From the NCBI GenBank assembly GCA_016288295.1, contig JAEEYV010000004.1:1-43985 (forward strand): 43,985 nt of DNA. Direction: 5' to 3'. Each line of letters starts with the position of its first letter. The first letter of the stretch is position 1. This DNA comes from Alphaproteobacteria bacterium (GTDB lineage: Bacteria; Pseudomonadota; Alphaproteobacteria; RF32; CAG-239). A program made the position numbers and the translations under genes. Shown here in pieces: positions 33,720 through 42,162 of this stretch. The notes below the pieces were generated by a model. That model had not been told where the DNA came from. It did no database searches and worked only from the letters and a program-made list of their open reading frames with translations.

Positions 33720-35168
33720 ATGGTTAGCGAAGCAGCTACAAACAACAACGAAGCTGTCCAGAATGAATGGGGACAAATTTGCTCGCAATTAAGGCAAGAA
33801 GTCGGTGAAAAAGCTTTTGACAGTTGGCTAAAGCCCTTGAGTATCAGTTCTTTTTCAAGCGGAATTATGAACATCAGTGTTCCTACTCGGTTTATGCGCA
33901 ATTGGGTTATTACTAATTATTCCGACAGAATCCACAAAATATGGGGAAAGAAAAACCCTAATATAAAAAGTATTAATTTTGTTGTGCAGGCCGCAGATGA
34001 AGGAATTATGACCGGTGTTCACAACTCCACATGCAGATCTTTATTAAAAAAGATTTCATCTAGCCCGGCGCCACAAAACATATATCAATCAGGGATAGGC
34101 AATATTCCTTCCGAAGCAGGTTATGTTTCTGATGCAAACCAGTCTTTGTCGGTACCTCTTAACCCGCAATATACTTTTGAAAATTTTGTTGTCGGCAAAA
34201 CAAATGAATTTGCTTATGCTGCCGCAAAAAAGGTTGCTGAATCCGACGATATTCCTTTCAATCCTTTGTTCTTATATTCAGGGGTCGGCCTTGGAAAAAC
34301 TCACCTGATGCACGCCATTGCTTGGCGTATTAAGCAGAGGAATCCGAACAAAAACATTGTTTATTTGTCTGCCGAAAAGTTTATGTATAAGTTTGTAAGA
34401 GCTTTGCGTTATAAAGACACCGCAGCATTTAAGGAGCAGTTCAGATCTGTCGATGTTTTGATGGTAGATGATGTGCAATTTATGGGCGGAAAAGATACTA
34501 CACAAGAAGAATTTTTCTATACATTTAACTCTTTGATTGAAGAAGGGCGACAAATAATTATCTCTGCGGATAAATCTCCTTCTGATTTAGAGGGAATCGA
34601 AACTCGTTTACGCTCGCGTTTGGGTTGTGGATTGGTGGCTGATATTCATCCGACAGACTTTGACTTAAGAATCGGTATTTTACAAGCAAAAGCAAAACAG
34701 CTTAATTGTGAGTTACCGCAAAAAGTTGCTGAGTTTCTGGCTCAAAAAATTACATCAAATATTCGTGAGCTTGAAGGTGCTTTGCGTAGAATTATTGCTC
34801 ATGCACAATTGTTGCCCGGTAAAGAAATTACTCTTGAAAACACCCAAGATGTCTTAAAAGATATGTTGCGTTCTTATGACCGCAGGACAACAATCGATGA
34901 AATACAAAAGAAAGTTGCCGAGCATTTCAATATTTCAGTAAAAGAGATGCAATCTTCTCGGCGCGCCAGAACAGTAGCAAGACCTCGTCAAATTGCCATG
35001 TATTTGGCAAAACTTTTAACACTGCGTTCGTTGCCGGAAATCGGTCGAAAATTTGATCGAGATCACACAACCGTTATGCACGCGGTACGCAAGGTTGAAG
35101 AACTCATAAAAGAGGATGCGAGCGTTGCTGAAAGTGTTGAAATTTTGCGTCGATCTTTAGAGGCATAA
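33720..35168 (+). CDS. dnaA: Chromosomal replication initiator DnaA
   Basis: AAA+ initiator that opens oriC. Domain I (about 15-90) contains WGQICSQLRQEVGEKAFDSW, domain II is short, and domain III has Walker A SGVGLGKTHLMHAI (187-200) and Walker B VLMVDDVQFMGGK. The C-terminal domain IV ends with the DNA-binding signature FDRDHTTVMHAVRKVEEL. 482 aa is typical. GAGGA lies about 10 bp before the ATG. A terminator directly follows the stop, so dnaA is not co-transcribed with dnaN. Confidence 0.97.
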   Translation: MVSEAATNNNEAVQNEWGQICSQLRQEVGEKAFDSWLKPLSISSFSSGIMNISVPTRFMRNWVITNYSDRIHKIWGKKNPNIKSINFVVQAADEGIMTGVHNSTCRSLLKKISSSPAPQNIYQSGIGNIPSEAGYVSDANQSLSVPLNPQYTFENFVVGKTNEFAYAAAKKVAESDDIPFNPLFLYSGVGLGKTHLMHAIAWRIKQRNPNKNIVYLSAEKFMYKFVRALRYKDTAAFKEQFRSVDVLMVDDVQFMGGKDTTQEEFFYTFNSLIEEGRQIIISADKSPSDLEGIETRLRSRLGCGLVADIHPTDFDLRIGILQAKAKQLNCELPQKVAEFLAQKITSNIRELEGALRRIIAHAQLLPGKEITLENTQDVLKDMLRSYDRRTTIDEIQKKVAEHFNISVKEMQSSRRARTVARPRQIAMYLAKLLTLRSLPEIGRKFDRDHTTVMHAVRKVEELIKEDASVAESVEILRRSLEA

Positions 35169-35173
35169 AAAAC

Positions 35174-35199
35174 AAAGCCGGATTTATTCCGGCTTTTTT
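35174..35199 (+). terminator. Terminator of dnaA
   Basis: AAAGCCGGA, loop TTTAT, TCCGGCTTT then TTTT, 6 bp after the dnaA stop. Confidence 0.88.
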
Positions 35200-35212
35200 A
35201 GTGAGGAACTTG

Positions 35213-35623
35213 ATGGAAGAAAAAATTGTAAAAATCGGTATCGGAGTGTTGATTTACAACCATAAAAATGAAGTATTGTTGGGTTTGAGAAAATCAAAGC
35301 ATGGGAACGGAACATGGTGTCCTCCGGGCGGACATCTTGAATATGGGGAGAGCTTTGAAGATACCGCTATACGCGAAACCGCAGAAGAAACCGGATTAAT
35401 TTTAGATGAGAAAAATTTGAATGTTTGCGGTGTAACAAATGATTTCTTTAAGGAAAGTGGCAAGCATTATATTACCGTTATGATGAAAGCATCAAATTTT
35501 GCAGGAAACCCCACCATTAAGGAGCCTGACAAATGTGCCAAGTGGAAATGGTTTGCAAAGGATCAGTTGCCCGATGATTTGTTTTTGCCCTTAAGCAATT
35601 TTTTGAATAAATACAGCTTGTAA
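35213..35623 (+). CDS. NUDT15-like Nudix hydrolase
   Basis: 136 aa from the ATG at 35213 (GAGGAAC upstream); the ORF track starts four codons earlier. The Nudix box is GGHLEYGESFEDTAIRETAE followed by ETG. The surrounding sequence KIGIGVLIYN, LGLRKSKHGNGTWCPPGGHL, GKHYITVMMKASNF and EPDKCAKWKWFAKDQLPDD closely matches the NUDT15/MutT-like NTP pyrophosphatases (for example the HYVTI-like HYITV segment), which sanitise nucleotide pools. Placement between dnaA and dnaN is unusual; the dnaA terminator and a 117-bp gap before dnaN make it a separate unit, or read from dnaA readthrough. Confidence 0.88.
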   Translation: MEEKIVKIGIGVLIYNHKNEVLLGLRKSKHGNGTWCPPGGHLEYGESFEDTAIRETAEETGLILDEKNLNVCGVTNDFFKESGKHYITVMMKASNFAGNPTIKEPDKCAKWKWFAKDQLPDDLFLPLSNFLNKYSL

Positions 35624-35740
35624 CCGAATCCTGAAAAAAGCTGTTGAATATTTATTATTTTAGTTTTGAAAGCAATATATTGTGCTATTATTGCAGGGAG
35701 TAGGAATCTGCTTATAAATTAATTTTTTCGGAATAATGTC

Positions 35741-36859
35741 ATGAAATTTGTTATAGAACGTGCTATTTTGTTGAAAACTTTGAGCCATATTCAAAGTATT
35801 GTTGAGAAACGCAATACCATCCCGGTATTGTCAAATGTTCGTATTGAAGCGCTCGGCGATGGTATTAGCTTTAAGGCAACCGATATGGATACAGAAATCA
35901 CCGAGATTGTCGATGCTAAAATTGCTGAAACAGGTGCAACCACTGCTCCGGCACATATGCTGTACGACATTGTACGCAAATTGTCCGACGGATCAGAGGT
36001 TGAGTTGACTTTTCCTGACGACAAGGGACAGTTAACCATTGCTTCAGGACGTTCAAAATTTGCGCTGTCAACTATCGGCGTTGAAGATTTTCCAGTTATT
36101 TCCGGCGATAAGTTGCCAATCAACTTTAGCATGGCAAGAGAAGAACTTAAGGATGTTATTGATCGTACTCAATTTGCTGTTTCAACCGAGGAAACCAGAT
36201 ATTATCTGAACGGTTTGTATATTCATGCCAAGAGTGAAGGAGCAACCAAAGTTTTGAGAATCGTTGCTACCGACGGACACCGTTTGGCTTGTGTTGAATC
36301 GCCTCTGCCTAAAGGTGCTGAAAAAATTGCCGGTGTTATTGTTCCGAGAAAAACCGTAAGCGAAGTTCGTAAGTTACTTGATGATACTAAAGCCGAAAAT
36401 ATTTCCGTTGCACTGTCTGATAATAAAGTGCGTTTTACATTGGAAGAAGTTACTTTAACATCAAAATTAATTGACGGTACATATCCTGATTATGAAAGAG
36501 TTATTCCTACAGATACTGATAAACTTTTGGAAGTTCAGGTTAAAGAACTGGCAAATGCTGTCGATCGTGTTTCGGTTGTGGCTGAACGGACCCGTGCTAT
36601 CAAGATGATTACCGAAACCGGCAAAATTATTATTACAACAACAAGTCCTGATTTGGGATCTGCGTTGGAAGAAATTGATGCAAAATATGACAGCGAATCT
36701 TTAGAAATAGGATATAATTTCCGTTATCTTTTAGATATATTGGCTGAAATAAAAGGTGAAGCTGTACAAATCAGTTTTTCTGATGCCTCTTCGCCATCGG
36801 TTATTCACGACACATCTGATTCAAGTGCAATTTATGTATTGATGCCAATGAGGGTGTAA
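35741..36859 (+). CDS. dnaN: DNA polymerase III sliding clamp (beta subunit)
   Basis: Homodimeric ring clamp holding Pol III and repair factors on DNA. The 372-aa protein opens MKFVIERAILLKTLSHIQSI and shows the three-domain pattern with RNTIPVLSNVRIEA, RYYLNGLYIH, ATDGHRLACVESPLP (loop beside the client-binding pocket), IDGTYPDYERVIP and the C-terminal SSAIYVLMPMRV. The last motif is the standard MPMR ending. It overlaps no gene; recF begins 1 bp after its stop. Confidence 0.97.
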   Translation: MKFVIERAILLKTLSHIQSIVEKRNTIPVLSNVRIEALGDGISFKATDMDTEITEIVDAKIAETGATTAPAHMLYDIVRKLSDGSEVELTFPDDKGQLTIASGRSKFALSTIGVEDFPVISGDKLPINFSMAREELKDVIDRTQFAVSTEETRYYLNGLYIHAKSEGATKVLRIVATDGHRLACVESPLPKGAEKIAGVIVPRKTVSEVRKLLDDTKAENISVALSDNKVRFTLEEVTLTSKLIDGTYPDYERVIPTDTDKLLEVQVKELANAVDRVSVVAERTRAIKMITETGKIIITTTSPDLGSALEEIDAKYDSESLEIGYNFRYLLDILAEIKGEAVQISFSDASSPSVIHDTSDSSAIYVLMPMRV

Positions 36860-36860
36860 G

Positions 36861-38078
36861 TTGGATAGTTTAGCAAAAAGCATAAAATCAGTTACCAGTA
36901 AAAAGTCAGGTGTTACGCGCCTGACTTTAACTGATTTTAGAAATTATGCTTTTTTGCGAATTGATACTGATTTACGTCCGATAGTTATTACCGGAGAAAA
37001 CGGAAGCGGTAAAACTAATTTGTTGGAAGCAGTATCTTTTTTAACACCAGGAAGGGGGTTAAGAAGCGCTCGTTTATCAGACATAAAAAGATTTACTCCG
37101 GCTGTAATTGATGATGATTATATGCCGTCTAACGGTTCTTGGGCAGTTTCTGCAACAGTATATAAAAACGGTGATGATTTTGAAATCGGAACTGCGGTTG
37201 AAAATACTCTGAAGGAAGATGACGACGAAATCAGCAACTACAATAAAAGAGTTGTAAAAATTGATGGGCAAAAAATAACCTCACAGGCTGAATTGGGACA
37301 ATATATATCTGCAATTTGGCTCACTCCGCAAATGGATCGACTGTTTCGTGGCGGCTCGCAGCCGAGAAGAAGTTTTTTAGACAGGTTGGTGTTTGCTTTT
37401 GATAATGAACATGCAAAAAGAACGGCAAATTTTGAACATTTATATAAACAATGGTATCAGCTGATAAAAAGCACAAACGGACGTGCTGACAATGCGTGGC
37501 TTGAGGGAATCGAGGAAAACATGGCCGCAATAGGTGTAGCGATTGCGGCAGCACGCAGAGAACAAATTGCTCGCTTAAACAGTTTTATTGAAAATGAGCC
37601 TGATGATGTTTTTCCAAATGTAGTTTTAGACCTCGATGGTACTATTGAAAAAATGCTTGATAAAATGCCGGCGGTCGATGTTGAAGATTTTTATATTGAT
37701 AAACTCAAAAACGAGCGTCGCAACATCTTGTATAATGATAGTGTTGACGGTGTAAATCGTACCGACTTTAAGGTTACCTATAAGCGCAAACATATGCCGG
37801 CAGAATTGTGTTCTACCGGCGAGCAAAAATCATTGTTGATAAGTATTATTTTGGCGCAGACTAAGTGTCAAATTTTATATCAGGGTTTTGCTCCCGTGTT
37901 GTTACTTGATGAAATTGCCGCACATCTTGATGACATAAAAAAAGAAGCTCTGTTAGATAAGATAAAAAATCTCGGTTTACAGGCTTGGATTACAGCAACA
38001 AATCATGATATTTTTCAGACATTGAAAAACGATGCGGATTTTTTTGAAGTCAAAAACAATAAAATTATAAAGTTATAA
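36861..38078 (+). CDS. recF: DNA replication and repair protein RecF
   Basis: SMC-like ATPase that with RecO and RecR loads RecA at gaps. A TTG start follows AGGG at 7 bp, one base after the dnaN stop. Walker A is GENGSGKTNLLEAVSFL, the signature motif is STGEQKSLLISIILAQ and Walker B is PVLLLDEIAAHLD. 405 aa is slightly longer than usual (about 360-385), with an acidic insertion around residues 100-130 (NTLKEDDDEISNYNKRV). recR is 3 kb away on the other strand. gyrB, the usual next gene, is not present; a terminator follows. Confidence 0.95.
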   Translation: MDSLAKSIKSVTSKKSGVTRLTLTDFRNYAFLRIDTDLRPIVITGENGSGKTNLLEAVSFLTPGRGLRSARLSDIKRFTPAVIDDDYMPSNGSWAVSATVYKNGDDFEIGTAVENTLKEDDDEISNYNKRVVKIDGQKITSQAELGQYISAIWLTPQMDRLFRGGSQPRRSFLDRLVFAFDNEHAKRTANFEHLYKQWYQLIKSTNGRADNAWLEGIEENMAAIGVAIAAARREQIARLNSFIENEPDDVFPNVVLDLDGTIEKMLDKMPAVDVEDFYIDKLKNERRNILYNDSVDGVNRTDFKVTYKRKHMPAELCSTGEQKSLLISIILAQTKCQILYQGFAPVLLLDEIAAHLDDIKKEALLDKIKNLGLQAWITATNHDIFQTLKNDADFFEVKNNKIIKL

Positions 38079-38106
38079 AAAGCCTCTCAAAAGAGAGGCT
38101 TTTTTT
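38077..38106 (+). terminator. Terminator of dnaN-recF
   Basis: AAAAGCCTCTC, loop AAAA, GAGAGGCTTTTTTT, starting at the recF stop. Confidence 0.92.
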
Positions 38107-38212
38107 ATTTATTTTTATTGCCGCATCCGCAGCCGCTTCCCTGCTCTTTTTCGTTTGGTTTTGACTTGGTATCACTAGTCGGTTTTTTAGTTGTTTCTTT
38201 ACATATACTCAT
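38105..38212 (-). CDS. 35-aa Cys-Gly peptide (not in ORF track)
   Basis: A short reverse-strand gene: ATG at 38212, stop TAA at 38105-38107. AGGAG lies 8 bp before the ATG, a strong ribosome site. The peptide is hydrophilic and Lys/Thr/Ser-rich (MSICKETTKKPTSDTKSKPN) and ends with GSGCGCGNKNK. A CGCG tail of this kind could bind a metal or a metal cluster, but no family is recognised. It lies just after the terminator hairpin of the ptsH run, on the same strand. Confidence 0.6.
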   Translation of the reverse strand: MSICKETTKKPTSDTKSKPNEKEQGSGCGCGNKNK

Positions 38213-38226
38213 ATTAATACTCCTAA

Positions 38227-38267
38227 AAAAAATAACCTAAATCCGTTAATAGATTTAGGTTATTTTT
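38227..38267 (-). terminator. Terminator of the EIIA-HPr run
   Basis: A 15-bp stem AAAATAACCTAAATC / GATTTAGGTTATTTT with loop CGTTAATA; on the reverse strand it ends in TTATTTTTTTT, directly before the AGGAG of the 35-aa gene. Confidence 0.85.
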
Positions 38268-38297
38268 ATGCTTTTTCAACCTGTGTAATCGATAGGT

Positions 38298-38567
38298 TTA
38301 TTCTTCACCAAACTTGTTATCAACCAAAGAAGATATTGCATCCATAGCTTTTTGTTCATCCGTACCAGAGATAAAAACTTTTATTGTCGTTCCTTGAGCT
38401 GCCGCCAACATCATTAACCCCATTATGGAACAACCGTTGACTTTTTGACCTATGCGCTCAACCTCGATTACGGAATCGAAACTTTCAGCAACTTTCACAA
38501 ATGCTGCCGCTGCTCTTGCGTGCAACCCTTTACGGTTCTTGATTTCAAGCTCTTTAGTGATGCTCAT
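38298..38567 (-). CDS. ptsH: HPr family phosphocarrier protein
   Basis: Small PTS phosphocarrier. The 89-aa sequence from the ATG at 38567 has the active His in NRKGLHARAAAAFVKV and the regulatory-Ser region in VNGCSIMGLMMLAA. The ORF track begins four codons upstream at a TTG; the ATG lies 1 bp after the EIIA stop, giving translational coupling. In alphaproteobacteria this protein usually works in a regulatory PTS with EI-Ntr and EIIA-Man rather than sugar uptake; no transporter subunit is seen here. Confidence 0.93.
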   Translation of the reverse strand: MSITKELEIKNRKGLHARAAAAFVKVAESFDSVIEVERIGQKVNGCSIMGLMMLAAAQGTTIKVFISGTDEQKAMDAISSLVDNKFGEE

Positions 38568-38568
38568 T

Positions 38569-38967
38569 TTATTCACCAAGCAGTTGGGAAGCGATATTTA
38601 TATATTTTTTTCCAGCTTCCTGACCGCCAAGAACCGTGTCTTTAAGATTTTTTTCTTTGCGGAGTGAGGCGATTTTTATTAACATTGGTAGGTTGACACC
38701 GGCAAGAATCTCAACATTGGCTTTATCCATGATTGAAATGGCGAGGTTAGAAGGCGTGCCACCAAAAAGATCGGTCAGAACTATTGTGCCTTCTCCGCTG
38801 TTGACCTTTTCAACTTTGCTGAGTATTTCGCTGCGACGTTCCTCCATGTTGTCTTCAGGGCCTATACAAACAGTTTCAATTTGCTCCTGTTTGCCAACAA
38901 CGTGTTGCATGGCCGAAACAAATTCTCTGGCTAAATTGCCATGTGTAACCAAAACTAAACCTAACAT
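38569..38967 (-). CDS. PTS system mannose-type EIIA component
   Basis: 132-aa EIIA-Man domain: MLGLVLVTHGNLAREFVSAM (phospho-accepting His in THG), IVLTDLFGGTPSNLAISIM and GVNLPMLIKIASLR. It takes a phosphate from HPr, encoded 1 bp downstream. Without a IIB/IIC partner it is probably part of a phosphotransfer signalling chain. It is the second of three genes on this strand; an unknown 141-aa gene lies 11 bp upstream. Confidence 0.92.
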   Translation of the reverse strand: MLGLVLVTHGNLAREFVSAMQHVVGKQEQIETVCIGPEDNMEERRSEILSKVEKVNSGEGTIVLTDLFGGTPSNLAISIMDKANVEILAGVNLPMLIKIASLRKEKNLKDTVLGGQEAGKKYINIASQLLGE

Positions 38968-38978
38968 TATTTTTACCT

Positions 38979-39404
38979 TTATTTCTTTTCGGTGCTACCG
39001 CCAACCCACGAATGAATTGCGCCAAAGCTTTTGATAACATCATCTTTACTCTTGGCCAAAATCAGTTCATCGGCACGGGTTTGACGACCTTTGAAAACGA
39101 TTTCTTCAACATTGTCAACCGGGGCTGCATAAACACGCTCAACGGTTTTGCCTTGCAGTTCAATAATCATAACAAACTCGGCTTCGGCCAGAGGGCCTTT
39201 GGTTTCTTTATCAATGTTATCAAGTTTTACGGCAAGCCTTCCGTCACGCTTTAACAGAGCTGTTTTTTTGCCGTCAAATTCAAGAATCGGATTAACTGGA
39301 GAACCATCGCGAGCATCAATAAAAATTGCCAGTTCCCCGTATTTGTTTTCAATAATTTCAAAAAAGTCCTGTTTTTCAACAACTGTATAGTACTGTGTTT
39401 CCAT
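38979..39404 (-). CDS. Unrecognised 141-aa protein heading the EIIA-HPr run
   Basis: Cytoplasmic, no signal peptide, predicted alpha/beta. Sequence such as FDGKKTALLKRDGRLAVKLD and EAEFVMIIELQGKTVERVYA suggests a compact beta-rich fold. I do not recognise it; it is not HprK. A strong promoter lies upstream and AAGGGG precedes the ATG by 8 bp. The 11-bp gap to EIIA makes co-transcription likely, so it may act in the same regulatory PTS. Confidence 0.7.
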   Translation of the reverse strand: METQYYTVVEKQDFFEIIENKYGELAIFIDARDGSPVNPILEFDGKKTALLKRDGRLAVKLDNIDKETKGPLAEAEFVMIIELQGKTVERVYAAPVDNVEEIVFKGRQTRADELILAKSKDDVIKSFGAIHSWVGGSTEKK

Positions 39405-39440
39405 GGTTGATCCCCTTAAATTAAATCTATCTTAAGTATT

Positions 39441-39469
39441 ATAATAGTATAGTATTACTAAACTGTCAA
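39441..39469 (-). promoter_or_regulatory. Strong sigma70 promoter of the EIIA-HPr run
   Basis: Reverse strand TTGACA (39469-39464), a 17-bp spacer and TATTAT (39446-39441); the divergent ABC gene begins only 16 bp behind the -35 box. Confidence 0.85.
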
Positions 39470-39484
39470 TTTTGAGTTAAGAAA

Positions 39485-41233
39485 ATGGAAAAGACTGCTT
39501 TTAGTTTTGTTTGGAAATATTTAAAAAAATTCAAGTTGGCTTTTTTGTTACTGTCGTTGTGTATAATTGTACGGCAAGCAACGGAGGCCGTCGAACCATA
39601 CATCTTAGCAAAAATATATAATATTGTGGCAGGAAATCAACTTGATAACTATTGGAAAAGTATTGTATTTTTTGCGGCAGTGTTTGCTATTGTTTCTTCT
39701 GTTTCGGTGTTTATTTCAGAAAGCTCCATGTTTGTGTTGGCAAAAATCTTGCCCAAAATTAAGACCATGGTTATTCGTGATACTTTTGAGTATGTAAACA
39801 AGCAATCAATAGCTTATTTTGTAAACGAAATGACCGGAAATATTTCTCATAAAGTTAATATTTTAGCAAACAATACTACTGACTTCATAAATTTTTGCTT
39901 TGAAATTTTGCATATGGTATTTCGGTTAGTCGTTACAATTATTGTGCTAACATGGGTAAGTTTTTATTATACGGCATTGATTGTTTTATGGCTTTTATTA
40001 ATTACTTTTATTAGTATGCGACTTGGAAAAATCCGCCACTATTGGGGCAAAGAAACCGGGCGTTTGAGCAGTATTGCCAATGGCGCTGTTGTTGATGCGA
40101 TTTCAAATTACAGCGAAATAAAAAGTTTTGCAAATTTCAATTTTGAAAAAGTCAATTTGTTAAAAGCCTTACGTCAATTGCGCAAAGCTGAAACCAAAGA
40201 AAAGAAAATCATGGGATATATTAGAATCGCACAAATGATGGTTAGCAACCTTTCGTTTGTCGGTTTTATTTTCTTTTCTATTTATATGCTGAAAATAGGC
40301 AAGATTGATACTACACAATTTATTTTTGTAAACGGCTTGTTCCTTAATGTTTCATATACGGTATTTAATATGTCGTGGGCATATAACAACGTTTCAAGGA
40401 TGCTTGGAAATGTAATATCGGCGTTGGAAACTTTGGCTGTTGACCCGGAAATTGTTGATGATAAAAATGCAATCAAGTTGCAAGTAAAAAAAGCAAATAT
40501 TGTTTTTGATAATGTCAGTTTTGCTTATCCGAATCGAGATGTTCTGTTTGATAAACTGAATTTGAAAATTAAAGCCGGAGAAAAAGTGGGTTTGGTAGGA
40601 TTATCTGGTTCCGGAAAATCAACTTTTATTAAGCTTATCAGCAGATATTATGATGTACAATCAGGAGGCATAAAAATTAATAATCACGATATACGCAAGG
40701 TTACTCAAGAATCTTTACATAAAAATATTGCAACAATCCCGCAAGATGTTTGCTTGTTTAATCGGACGTTGATGGAAAATATACGTTATGGAGATGTAAA
40801 AGCCGATGACAAACAGGTCGTGGAGGCCGCTAAAAAAGCTTACGCAGATATCTTTATCAATAATTTTGCAAAAAAATATCAAACAAAAGTCGGCGACAGA
40901 GGTGTGGTGTTATCCGGCGGAGAAAGACAACGAATCGCTATTGCTCGTGCAATTTTGAAAAATTCTCCTATTTTGGTGTTTGATGAAGCAACTTCTGCTC
41001 TCGACAGTCAAAGCGAAATTCATATTCAAAAATCTTTGCATAACCTAATGAAAGGAAAAACCGTTCTGGCTATTGCTCATCGTCTGTCAACTTTGCGTGA
41101 AATGGACAGGATTTTGGTGTTTGAAAAGGGAAAAATAGTCGAAGACGGAACACATGAAGAATTAATTAATAAAAACGGTGTTTATGCAAAACTCTATGGT
41201 ATGCAAGTTTCGGGATTTATGGTTGCCGGGTAA
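39485..41233 (+). CDS. ABC transporter, fused permease and ATPase (exporter type)
   Basis: 582-aa half-transporter of the ABCB/MsbA-like class. The N-terminal transmembrane domain (about 1-310) has six membrane helices; the ATPase has Walker A GLSGSGKSTFIKL, Q-loop ATIPQDVCLFNRTL, signature LSGGERQRIAIARAI, Walker B ILVFDEATSALDS and H-loop AIAHRLSTLREMD. It would act as a homodimer exporting lipid, drug or peptide; substrate cannot be read from sequence. Two overlapping regulatory regions lie upstream with the PTS run. Its end is 3 bp before the convergent recR stop. Confidence 0.92.
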   Translation: MEKTAFSFVWKYLKKFKLAFLLLSLCIIVRQATEAVEPYILAKIYNIVAGNQLDNYWKSIVFFAAVFAIVSSVSVFISESSMFVLAKILPKIKTMVIRDTFEYVNKQSIAYFVNEMTGNISHKVNILANNTTDFINFCFEILHMVFRLVVTIIVLTWVSFYYTALIVLWLLLITFISMRLGKIRHYWGKETGRLSSIANGAVVDAISNYSEIKSFANFNFEKVNLLKALRQLRKAETKEKKIMGYIRIAQMMVSNLSFVGFIFFSIYMLKIGKIDTTQFIFVNGLFLNVSYTVFNMSWAYNNVSRMLGNVISALETLAVDPEIVDDKNAIKLQVKKANIVFDNVSFAYPNRDVLFDKLNLKIKAGEKVGLVGLSGSGKSTFIKLISRYYDVQSGGIKINNHDIRKVTQESLHKNIATIPQDVCLFNRTLMENIRYGDVKADDKQVVEAAKKAYADIFINNFAKKYQTKVGDRGVVLSGGERQRIAIARAILKNSPILVFDEATSALDSQSEIHIQKSLHNLMKGKTVLAIAHRLSTLREMDRILVFEKGKIVEDGTHEELINKNGVYAKLYGMQVSGFMVAG

Positions 41234-41236
41234 AAA

Positions 41237-41830
41237 TCACATTTCTTTGCGAGATTTCAAAGCGAGTTGTATTGTGCCTTCATCCATATAATCGAGCTCG
41301 GCACCAACCGGAATTCCCTGAGCCAGGGTTGTTATTTTTATGTTACTGTTTTTTAATTTTGATACTAAATAGTGCGAAGTTATTTGACCGTCAATCGTTG
41401 CCGGCAGGGCTAACACGATTTCGGAAACCGCCCCTCTCTCAACACGCATAAAAAGAGAATCGATATTTAAATCTTCAGGTGCTATACCGTCAAGAGCTGA
41501 CAAAATACCACCCAAAACATGGTATTGTCCGTGATAGAATCCGGTGCGCTCCATTGCCCACAAATCAGCAACATCTTGAACAACACAAATGATATTTTTT
41601 TCTCTTTTTTCAGAAGAACATATTGAGCAGGGAGAAGATGTATCAAAATTACCGCAGATTTCACAAGTTTTGATATTGTCAGCAACATTTTGCATTGCTT
41701 CTATCAATGGTAACAAAGTTGTTTCTCTTTTTTTGATGAGGTGCAACGCAATACGTCTAGCCGACCTTGTGCCTAAAGACGGTAATTTTGCAATTAGCTT
41801 TATTAATTTTTCAATATCTTGTCCGGCCAC
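41237..41830 (-). CDS. recR: Recombination mediator RecR
   Basis: Ring-forming partner of RecF and RecO. 197 aa with the helix-hairpin-helix LPSLGTRSARRIALHLIKK, a zinc finger C-x2-C-x8-C-x2-C (CEICGNFDTSSPCSIC), TOPRIM sequence IICVVQDVADLWAMERTGFY and LALPATIDGQITSHYL, and the C-terminal LAQGIPVGAELDYMDEGTIQ then LALKSRKEM. Last gene of the SRP RNA-dnaX-ybaB-recR run; 11 bp after ybaB. Confidence 0.96.
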   Translation of the reverse strand: MAGQDIEKLIKLIAKLPSLGTRSARRIALHLIKKRETTLLPLIEAMQNVADNIKTCEICGNFDTSSPCSICSSEKREKNIICVVQDVADLWAMERTGFYHGQYHVLGGILSALDGIAPEDLNIDSLFMRVERGAVSEIVLALPATIDGQITSHYLVSKLKNSNIKITTLAQGIPVGAELDYMDEGTIQLALKSRKEM

Positions 41831-41841
41831 AATAATCGTCC

Positions 41842-42162
41842 CTAAAATGGAAGTTTAAGGCCACCGAGATTTAATCCGCCGGTAACATCTTTTAAGCCAT
41901 CGTTCATCATTGCTTCGGCCTTGACCTGTGCATCATTGCATGCCGCTACTATCAAATCTTCAAGAATATCGACTTCATCAGGATTTAATAAAGACTTATC
42001 AATTTCAACTTTTTTGGTTGCCATTTTGCCGGTAATGGTAATTTTTACCATACCACCGCCACTAACGCCTGTTACTTCACTTTGAGAAAGTTTTTCTTGC
42101 GCTTCGGCCATTTTCTTTTGCATCATTTGAGCTTGTTTCATAAGTCCTTGCATGTTCATCAT
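41842..42162 (-). CDS. YbaB/EbfC family nucleoid-associated protein
   Basis: 106 aa, DNA-binding dimer of the YbaB family. MNMQGLMKQAQMMQKKMAEA, the SEVTGVSGGGMVKITITGK segment and the C-terminal DVTGGLNLGGLKLPF are diagnostic. The ATG overlaps the dnaX stop as TGATG. The dnaX-ybaB-recR order is broadly conserved in proteobacteria. Confidence 0.95.
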   Translation of the reverse strand: MMNMQGLMKQAQMMQKKMAEAQEKLSQSEVTGVSGGGMVKITITGKMATKKVEIDKSLLNPDEVDILEDLIVAACNDAQVKAEAMMNDGLKDVTGGLNLGGLKLPF

